Assembly: GCA_016234485.1 (NCBI GenBank)
Contig: JACRBL010000008.1
Coordinates: 62,001-126,000 of the forward strand
Source of the DNA: Chloroflexota bacterium
Lineage (GTDB): Bacteria > Chloroflexota > Anaerolineae > Anaerolineales > Villigracilaceae
Direction: 5' to 3'
DNA: 64,000 nucleotides
Shown here: positions 58,325 to 64,000 of the stretch, one piece after another
How positions within the stretch are numbered: position 1 is the stretch's first letter
Layout of the letters: the number at the start of each line of letters is the position of its first letter
Position numbers and translations under genes: made by a program
Notes under the pieces: generated by a model
The model's input: only the letters and a program-made list of their open reading frames with translations
Told to the model about the DNA's origin: nothing
The model's database searches: none

Positions 58325-60004
58325 ATGTACGATCCCAAAAAGATTGCCGAACTTAAAGATGCCCTTGAAAAGTGGGAAGAGACCGACCTGCAAAAAACGC
58401 TCGCTTCGATGCCCGAACGCCGCGCGGACTTCATCACGACTTCGTCCGAGCCGATTGACCGACTCTACACGCCGCTCGACGTGGCCGATCTCGACTACGC
58501 CTCCGATCTTGGACTGCCGGGCGGATACCCTTTCACGCGCGGAGTCCATCCGACGCTGCACCGCGGCAAACTGTGGACGATGCGCATGTTCGCGGGCTTC
58601 GGCTCCGCCGAGGAGACGAACCGCCGCTTCAAATATCTCCTCGAGCAGGGACAGACCGGCCTCTCCGTCGCCTTCGACCTCGCCACGCTGATGGGCTACG
58701 ACACCGACCAGCCCGAAGCGCTCGGCGAGTTTGGCAAATGCGGCGTGGCGATCTCCTCGCTCAAAGATATGGAAATTTTGCTCGATGGAATCCCGCTTGA
58801 TAAAGTGTCCACGAGCATGACGATCAACTCGCCCGCCGCGATTGTCTGGGCCATGTACATCGCCGCCGCCGAAAAACAGGGCGTGCGCGCCGACCAACTG
58901 CGCGGCACGATTCAAAACGATATTTTGAAAGAGTTCATCGCGCAGAAGGAATTTATCTTCCCGCCGCACCCGTCCATGCGCTTGGTGGTGGACACAATGG
59001 AGTATGGCTCGAAGTCCGTGCCGCAGTGGAACACCATCTCCATCAGCGGATACCACATCCGCGAGGCGGGTTCCACCGCCGCGCAGGAACTCGCGTTCAC
59101 GCTGGCGGATGGCATGGAATACGTCCGCTGGGGTATCGCCCGCGGCATGGACGTGGACGAGTTCGCGCCGCGCCTTTCGTTCTTCTTCAACGCGCACAAC
59201 GACTTTTTCGAGGAGATCGCCAAGTACCGCGCCGCCCGTCGCATTTGGGCGCGCGAGATGCGCGAGACCTTCAAGGCCAGGAATCCGCGCTCGTGGCTGC
59301 TCCGCTTCCACACGCAGACGGCGGGAGTCTCGCTCACTGCGCAACAGCCTGAAAACAACGTGGTGCGCGTCGCGATTCAAGCGCTGGCCGCGGTTCTCGG
59401 CGGGACTCAGTCGCTTCACACCAACTCGCTCGACGAGGCGCTGGCTCTGCCTTCGGAACACGCCGTCACGATCGCGCTCCGCACCCAGCAGATCATCGCG
59501 GAGGAGTCGGGCGCGGCCAACACGGTGGACCCGCTCGGCGGTTCGTTCTTCGTCGAAGCGCAGACCGATCGCATCGAGCAGATGGCGCGCGATTATTTCC
59601 GTCGCATCGAAGATTTGGGCGGTGTCATTCCTGCCATCGAAAAGGGATTCTTCCAAAGCGAAATTTCAGACGCGGCCTATCGCTACCAGCGCGAGATTGA
59701 TCAGGGCGTGCGTAAGATCGTGGGCGTGAACGCCTACGCGGAAAAGAAACCGCTCACCATCCCGATCCTGGAAATGGACCCGCAGGGCTACCAGCGACAG
59801 ATCGCGCGCCTCGCGGAAATCCGCAAGACGCGTGACAACGGCCGCGTCGGGCAGGCGCTGGACAGACTCCGCCTCGCCTGCCAGGGGACGGAGAACACCA
59901 TGCCCTATCTGCTGGATGCCGTCCGCGCGTATGCCACGCTGGGAGAGATCATCCAGATGATGAAAGAGGTCTTCGGGACGTACGAAGAACCGACGTGGAT
60001 TTAG
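58325..60004 (+). CDS. mcmA: Methylmalonyl-CoA mutase, substrate-binding (large) subunit
   Basis: 559 residues; GAGGAG precedes the [23 protein letters not shown], then [12 protein letters not shown], is the CoA/substrate channel of methylmalonyl-CoA mutase; [35 protein letters not shown] and [20 protein letters not shown] are characteristic. The length lacks a B12-binding domain, so a separate small subunit elsewhere must supply it. With B12 the enzyme interconverts (R)-methylmalonyl-CoA and succinyl-CoA in propionate metabolism. Isobutyryl-CoA or related mutases have a similar large subunit, so the substrate is probable rather than certain. Confidence 0.9.
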   Translation: MYDPKKIAELKDALEKWEETDLQKTLASMPERRADFITTSSEPIDRLYTPLDVADLDYASDLGLPGGYPFTRGVHPTLHRGKLWTMRMFAGFGSAEETNRRFKYLLEQGQTGLSVAFDLATLMGYDTDQPEALGEFGKCGVAISSLKDMEILLDGIPLDKVSTSMTINSPAAIVWAMYIAAAEKQGVRADQLRGTIQNDILKEFIAQKEFIFPPHPSMRLVVDTMEYGSKSVPQWNTISISGYHIREAGSTAAQELAFTLADGMEYVRWGIARGMDVDEFAPRLSFFFNAHNDFFEEIAKYRAARRIWAREMRETFKARNPRSWLLRFHTQTAGVSLTAQQPENNVVRVAIQALAAVLGGTQSLHTNSLDEALALPSEHAVTIALRTQQIIAEESGAANTVDPLGGSFFVEAQTDRIEQMARDYFRRIEDLGGVIPAIEKGFFQSEISDAAYRYQREIDQGVRKIVGVNAYAEKKPLTIPILEMDPQGYQRQIARLAEIRKTRDNGRVGQALDRLRLACQGTENTMPYLLDAVRAYATLGEIIQMMKEVFGTYEEPTWI

Positions 60005-60063
60005 ATCGCGGAGCGCGGACTTGAGTCCGCTCTCTCAGGCGGACTGAAAGTCCACGATCCAAT

Positions 60064-60103
60064 AAAGCGCCTCCCGGCCGCGTCAGGCTGGGAAGCGCTT
60101 TTT
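60064..60103 (+). terminator. Hairpin with T-run after mutase gene
   Basis: AAAGCGC(C)TCCC / GGGA(A)GCGCTTTTT, about 60 nt after the stop. A second small hairpin, GCGGACTTGAGTCCGC, lies at about 60015. Confidence 0.65.
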
Positions 60104-60144
60104 GTGGAGCAGTCCGCTCAAGGTCCGGAAATGATGCGAGCGGT

Positions 60145-61179
60145 TTATTGATAGGGGCCGTCGCCGGGAGAGCCGCCGGGGGCGAGCCGCCAGTTCGATT
60201 GAGCGTCACGCGCGCGAGGGTCAATGCGTTCGATGGAGGTGCAGGCGCTCAGGTAGTAGGGAAAGGCGTCGAGGCGGTCGTCGTCAATTTCAGACGGGTA
60301 GGGGCTGGGGATGGACGGCGTGCCGTAGGTATCTACAACGGTATGAATCACGTTTTGACTGCCGAGGTAGAGGGTGAGCGTATCGTAGCCGGGTTCATTG
60401 CCGAGGATGCGGAGATAATCGTCGCCGAGGCTGTCATCGCTGACGGTGAGGACGATCGTGCCGGGCAGGATGGCGTAGGGCATGCGGTGCGGATTGGGCG
60501 CCTGCGGGTATTGAGGCGCGACGATGATGGCGTATCCGCCAGGGGGAATGATGGTGGTGTCGTTGACCAGCCCAAAGTCGAAGGGGGTGAAGCGGGAGGC
60601 CCACGAGACCAGTTGGTCGGGCGAGCCGGGCTGGCCTTCGTCGGCGAGGAACCAGCCGCCCACGTCCACGGGTTGCGAGCCGTAGTTGTAGAGTTCCACG
60701 TATTGGTTCCAGACGCGGTATTCGTCGCCGCCGCAGACGTGCGACATGACCTCAGAGATGACGATAGTGGGCAGGTTGGGGTCGGTCGCCTGGGTCGGCG
60801 CTTCTGTCGTTGGGGCTTGCGCGGTGTCGGTGATCTCGCAGTTGAGGGTCAGCGTTTCGGCGCCGCCCGAATGGCTGGGTGCGACGGAGACGGTGATCTG
60901 GTCCATGCCGCCATCGGGAGGCGCGGTGTAGAGCGCACCGAAGTCTTCGGGATTTTTAACGATCAGGCCGCGTTGGGCATTCCAGACCACCTGGGCTTGC
61001 GAGGTGATGACGCCGTTGATGGAAACGCCGATCTGTTGTGAAACCGTCAGTTTGCATTCTCTGGGGAGGATGCTCAACGGGACGGGACTGACATTGCCTG
61101 AGGGCTGGCAAGCCGCGCCCGCAAGCGCGATACCAAGAGAGATGATGATGCGGATGGAGCGGTGGAATAGACGTGACAT
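60145..61179 (-). CDS. Lipoprotein with lamin-tail domain
   Basis: 344 residues. Signal MSRLFHRSIRIIISLGIALA ending GAAC (Cys24). Residues 30-115 are a beta-sandwich-like segment (CKLTVSQQIGVSINGVI; GGMDQITVSVAPSHSGGAE). A Thr/Ala/Gln linker is followed by a lamin tail domain (about 135-340): PTIVISEVMSHVCGGDEYRV, QYVELYNYGSQPVDVGGWFL and PPGGYAIIVAP. In bacteria LTD domains are found on secreted or surface proteins, often with nucleases, which are absent here. Role unknown. Confidence 0.85.
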   Translation of the reverse strand: MSRLFHRSIRIIISLGIALAGAACQPSGNVSPVPLSILPRECKLTVSQQIGVSINGVITSQAQVVWNAQRGLIVKNPEDFGALYTAPPDGGMDQITVSVAPSHSGGAETLTLNCEITDTAQAPTTEAPTQATDPNLPTIVISEVMSHVCGGDEYRVWNQYVELYNYGSQPVDVGGWFLADEGQPGSPDQLVSWASRFTPFDFGLVNDTTIIPPGGYAIIVAPQYPQAPNPHRMPYAILPGTIVLTVSDDSLGDDYLRILGNEPGYDTLTLYLGSQNVIHTVVDTYGTPSIPSPYPSEIDDDRLDAFPYYLSACTSIERIDPRARDAQSNWRLAPGGSPGDGPYQ

Positions 61180-61208
61180 GCAGGCGTTCTTTCATTGAAC
61201 GGGCGGCG

Positions 61209-61859
61209 TTACGGCGTTTTGATTTTCACTTCGAGCGAGAAGACGGATTTTTGACTGCAAAAATTTTGCGCGCTCACCACGGTGAGGAAACTGGCTCCGC
61301 TTCGCTGGCTGAACTGGACGTTGACCTGGCATCCCGATTTTTCGCCCATCTTTTCGAAGGCGGGTCCCACAAATTCCCACGAGAGGCAGGAGAGTTGCGC
61401 GCTGGGGTCGGACGATTTGGCCGCGATGGAGAGCGATTGGCCGGGTTGCGCTTCGAGCGTTTGCATGGGCTGGTATTGCGTGTCGGTTCCGAGGATCTCG
61501 AAATAGACGGCCTCGGGCGCGCGGCAGGAGGGCGCAAATTTGAGGAGTCCCAGCGCCGAGACGGCCACCATCAGGAACAGCGCCCACATGGGAAGCCCTG
61601 CCACGTAGCGTTTCACGTCTTCGCCGACGTTGAGTTTGAAGAAGGGAAACTCCACGCCGAGGCGCAGGAAGATCATGAACGCGCCGCCGAAGAGCAGGCT
61701 GAGGAAGACCAGCCCCATGCGCGGGTCCGCGCTGGATGCGAGCCAGTTGGCGAACGGGGCCATCACCGAAAGCCGCATGGCGGTGGAAACGCCCACCACC
61801 GCGGAAAATAGAAGGTATAAGGCCAGTCCAGAAATTACGTGGGGAAATTTTCGATCCAT
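61209..61859 (-). CDS. Membrane protein with C-terminal extracytoplasmic domain
   Basis: 216 residues from the ATG at 61859 (GAGGA upstream). Four helices (near 8-30, 40-62, 75-98, 100-120) precede a ~100-residue beta-rich domain (AQPGQSLSIAAKSSDPSAQL; VFSLEVKIKTP) with paired cysteines. It lies 29 nt upstream of the lamin-tail lipoprotein on the same strand, so the two are probably one unit. No family recognised. Confidence 0.75.
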   Translation of the reverse strand: MDRKFPHVISGLALYLLFSAVVGVSTAMRLSVMAPFANWLASSADPRMGLVFLSLLFGGAFMIFLRLGVEFPFFKLNVGEDVKRYVAGLPMWALFLMVAVSALGLLKFAPSCRAPEAVYFEILGTDTQYQPMQTLEAQPGQSLSIAAKSSDPSAQLSCLSWEFVGPAFEKMGEKSGCQVNVQFSQRSGASFLTVVSAQNFCSQKSVFSLEVKIKTP

Positions 61860-62167
61860 AAATGTCCTCGCAAAAATATTATAGCAACATCCATCGCGGC
61901 GCAACTTTCAAGGCCTTTACAGTTTGGGGTGAGCGCGCGCAACTTTTCAAATGCCTAACAGTTGGCGGGCGAGGGTTGTTTTGGCAAGGAAATGTGATGC
62001 GGGTACGCGCCCTCACTCATCCCCCCGGCCCCCTTCTCTTCGCGAAGCACGCTTTAGCGCTCCCAAAAACATGGGAGAGAGAAGGGGGAGAGGAAGGGCG
62101 GAATGCTCCCCTCTCCCGTTTTTTGGGAGAGGGGCCGGGGGTGAGGGCCGATATAATCACAGCCAAT
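61860..62167. repeat. Intergenic stretch with long inverted repeat (62009-62148)
   Basis: CCCTCACTCATCCCCCCGGC...CCTTCTC faces GAGAGGGGCCGGGGG and TGAGGGCC, with a second hairpin CTCCCAAAAACATGGGAG inside. The CCCCCGGCCCCC word also occurs in the E1 gene insert at 43736. No ORF or RNA gene was recognised; the next gene starts 20 nt further on. Confidence 0.65.
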
Positions 62168-63622
62168 ATGACTGGCAAACTCATTCTCCTCACCGGCGCG
62201 ACGGGTTATGTGGGCGGACGTCTCGCGCCGCGCCTGCTCGAAGCGGGTTACCGTGTCCGTTGTCTTGTGCGCGACCCCGCGCGTTTGGATGGACGTCCCT
62301 GGCGCAAGCAGGTGGAAGTGGTCGGCGGCGACGCGCTCGATCCACGCGTCCTGGCCGACGCCATGCGGGGCGTCTCCGTCGCGTACTATCTCATCCACGG
62401 GATGCAGGGCGGAAAGGTCAACGCGGAGCGCGACCTGCAAGTGGCGCGCAACTTCGCCGCCGCGGCGGACGAGGCCGGCATTGAGCGCATCATCTACCTC
62501 GGCGAGTTGGTGGACCCCGCGGGCGACCTCTCGCCATATCTCCGCGCCCGCCACGAGACGGGCTATCTACTGCGCTACAGCAAAGTGCCCGTCACCGAAA
62601 TTCGGGCGGGCATGATCGTCGGCTCGGGGAGTGTGCTTTTTGAAATGGTGCGCTTCATCGCGGAACGCCAGCCGTTGCTGGTTTGTCCCTCCTGGTTTTT
62701 TTCCGAAGCCCAGCCCATTGCCATCCGCGACGTGTTGGCGTATCTCGTTGCCGCGCTCGAAACGCCCGAGTCGGTCAACCGCGTCATCGAGGTCGGCGGA
62801 CCGACGCGCCTGACCTATGCCGACATGTTGCTCGAATATGCAAAGGAACGCGACCTCAAACGCCGCCTGATCCGCACGCCGTTCTACGCGCCGCGGCTTT
62901 CGGCCTATTGGGTGCACATGGTCACGCCGATTCATTGGCGCGTCGTGGCGCCGCTGATCGAGGGTCTGCGCGCCCGTCTCATCGTCCGCGATGACGCGGC
63001 GCGGAAAATTTTCCCGCAGATCAAACCGATCGACTTCCGTACGGCGGTCCATCTTGCGCTCAATCGCGTTCAGCGTGACAACGTGGAAACGAGTTGGATG
63101 GACGCGCTCGTCATCGCGCAGGGCGACGTGAAGCCGTACGTGTTCACGGTGGAGGAGGGCATGTTCGTGGAGCGGCGGCAAGTCTTGCTCGACCTGTCTC
63201 CCGAAACGGTCTTCCGCGCCTATACGGGCATTGGCGGCGCGCGCGGCTGGATGTACATGGATTGGAGCTGGGTGATCCGCGGCTGGCTGGACAAGGCCAT
63301 CGGCGGCGTGGGTCTGCGGCGCGGCCGCCGTCATCCCGACGAGATTCGCACGGGCGAGTCGCTCGACTTTTGGCGCGTGGAGGCCGTGGAGCAAAATCGT
63401 CTCCTGCGCTTGCGCGCCGAGATGATGGTGCCTGGCAAGGCCTGGCTCGAATTCATCTCGGAACCGCAAGATGGAAAAACCCTCTTCACCGTCTGCGCTT
63501 ATTTCGAGCCGCGCGGTCTGCCAGGTTTCCTCTACTGGTATGCCATGTGGCCGTTCCATAAATTTATTTTTGACGGGCTTACTCGTCGCCTCGCTTCGCG
63601 TGCGCGCGTGCTTGCCCACTAG
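62168..63622 (+). CDS. NmrA-like SDR protein with C-terminal DUF2867 domain
   Basis: 484 residues from the ATG at 62168. The N-terminal Rossmann domain (MTGKLILLTGATGYVGGRLA, RCLVRDPARLDGRPWR, YLIHGMQGGKVNAERDLQ) is of the NmrA/atypical SDR type (YbjT-like). It is followed from about 330 by a DUF2867/SRPBCC-like domain: SWMDALVIAQGDVKPYVFTV, MYMDWSWVIRGWLDKAIGG and a final YWYAMWPFHKFIFDGLTRR. NAD(P)-binding is expected; the substrate is unknown. A second copy starts 107 nt later, beyond a palindromic element. Confidence 0.85.
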   Translation: MTGKLILLTGATGYVGGRLAPRLLEAGYRVRCLVRDPARLDGRPWRKQVEVVGGDALDPRVLADAMRGVSVAYYLIHGMQGGKVNAERDLQVARNFAAAADEAGIERIIYLGELVDPAGDLSPYLRARHETGYLLRYSKVPVTEIRAGMIVGSGSVLFEMVRFIAERQPLLVCPSWFFSEAQPIAIRDVLAYLVAALETPESVNRVIEVGGPTRLTYADMLLEYAKERDLKRRLIRTPFYAPRLSAYWVHMVTPIHWRVVAPLIEGLRARLIVRDDAARKIFPQIKPIDFRTAVHLALNRVQRDNVETSWMDALVIAQGDVKPYVFTVEEGMFVERRQVLLDLSPETVFRAYTGIGGARGWMYMDWSWVIRGWLDKAIGGVGLRRGRRHPDEIRTGESLDFWRVEAVEQNRLLRLRAEMMVPGKAWLEFISEPQDGKTLFTVCAYFEPRGLPGFLYWYAMWPFHKFIFDGLTRRLASRARVLAH

Positions 63623-63626
63623 CATT

Positions 63627-63712
63627 GTCATTGCGAGGTCGATGCTCTTTCGACCGAAGCAATCTCCTCGTAATTGTGGAGATTGCTTCGTCGCTACGCT
63701 CCTCGCAATGAC
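63627..63712. repeat. GTCATTGCGAG palindromic element
   Basis: 86 bp bounded by GTCATTGCGAG and CTCGCAATGAC, with GAAGCAATCTCC/GGAGATTGCTTC inside. Third copy of this element in the window. It separates two paralogous genes. Confidence 0.88.
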
Positions 63713-63729
63713 GTAGAAAAAGTTTCCCC

Positions 63730-64000
63730 ATGCTCATCCTCATCACCGGCGCCACTGGATATATCGCCAGCCGACTCATCCCCCGCCTTGTGGATCGCGG
63801 CCATCGCGTGCGCGCCCTCGCTCGTAACCCGCGTCAACTGGACGGCAGGGCGTGGGCCGCCTCGACGGAGTTGATCGCTGGGGACGTGATGACTCCGTCC
63901 ACGCTTCGCCCCGCGTTGGAGGGAGTCCACACCGCGTATTACCTCATCCACAACATGTCGAGCGGACGCGGCTACACCGAGCGCGAGCTGGACGGCGCGC
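63730..64000 (+). CDS. Second NmrA-like SDR paralogue, cut by window end
   Basis: 90 codons visible from the ATG at 63730 to the window edge. MLILITGATGYIASRLIPRL, RVRALARNPRQLDGRAW and YYLIHNMSSGRGYTERELDG align with the start of the preceding gene. Expected to be about 480 residues with the same DUF2867 domain, but only the Rossmann half begins here. Tandem duplication is the simplest explanation. Confidence 0.85.
   Translation, partial: MLILITGATGYIASRLIPRLVDRGHRVRALARNPRQLDGRAWAASTELIAGDVMTPSTLRPALEGVHTAYYLIHNMSSGRGYTERELDGA

Noticed and set aside
58103..59656. 517-residue minus-strand ORF
   Set aside because: Opposite methylmalonyl-CoA mutase; a GC-rich codon shadow rich in Arg/Glu/His with no domain.
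62567..63631. 354-residue minus-strand ORF
   Set aside because: Shadow of the NmrA-like gene.
1..64000. tRNA, rRNA or known riboswitches
   Set aside because: No T-loop-type or rRNA-like sequence outside coding regions was recognised by eye.

Overview
The window looks like a chromosomal segment of a GC-rich Chloroflexota bacterium, most likely class Anaerolineae. This rests on gene content (a DUF1501/DUF1800 pair, a stand-alone MutL-like ASKHA protein, lipoproteins with a GCQLPCWWG-type motif, a multi-GAF histidine kinase, a fused 2-oxoacid dehydrogenase E1) and on many short palindromic repeats. No rRNA, tRNA, CRISPR array, transposase or integrase was found.

Backbone, left to right. 0-6.9 kb: one plus-strand run of four tightly spaced genes (a Trp-motif zinc-ribbon membrane protein, a polytopic membrane protein, a MutL-like protein, an unknown protein), then a protein with an LPDTG-type tail. 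19.2-33 kb: methyltransferase, FAD oxidoreductase, cytochrome b, a 1344-residue PDZ/GAF histidine kinase followed by a FIST sensor, DUF1501/DUF1800, and an ECF sigma/anti-sigma pair with two paralogous membrane proteins. 37.6-51.8 kb: hydrolase, a SCO1664-like protein, three tandem lipoproteins, fused E1, phosphoglucose/phosphomannose isomerase, a membrane glycosyltransferase, SurE, an aldo/keto reductase and a Nudix hydrolase. 53.4-57.2 kb: a minus-strand pyrC-pyrB-pyrF-pyrE operon with a visible promoter and a leader terminator. 57.3-64 kb: a PhnD-like lipoprotein, methylmalonyl-CoA mutase, a lamin-tail lipoprotein and two NmrA-like paralogues, the second cut by the window end.

Accessory DNA. 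Two AT-rich stretches interrupt the backbone. At 9.8-19.2 kb (genes mainly on minus) and 33.4-36.6 kb (genes on plus), small unrelated genes are separated by related 80-160-nt sites. Their ends read RYYYAAC...GTTRRRY, or close to it, in cassette orientation: the layout of integron gene cassettes with attC sites but no integrase (CALIN-like). Cargo includes a SEFIR domain fused to a degenerate Nudix-like domain, an Mrr-like nuclease with zinc ribbons, a membrane-anchored PA-IL-like lectin, two HEPN-like paralogues (one broken by a stop codon) and small membrane proteins and lipoproteins. Each stretch also has a nearby 21-bp minisatellite encoding EGRSERL heptads; most unit differences are synonymous in that frame, which suggests a selected repeat protein.

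Repeats inside genes. Perfect or near-perfect palindromes sit in frame in at least four protein genes (E1, isomerase, glycosyltransferase, pyrC), much like the palindromic elements of Rickettsia. A longer GTCATTGCGAG-bounded element occurs between genes and once inside a gene.

Regulation visible in the sequence: a 12-nt-spaced bipartite motif shared by the ECF sigma promoter and a neighbouring gene, and a pyr leader with a short ORF that ends at a terminator hairpin.
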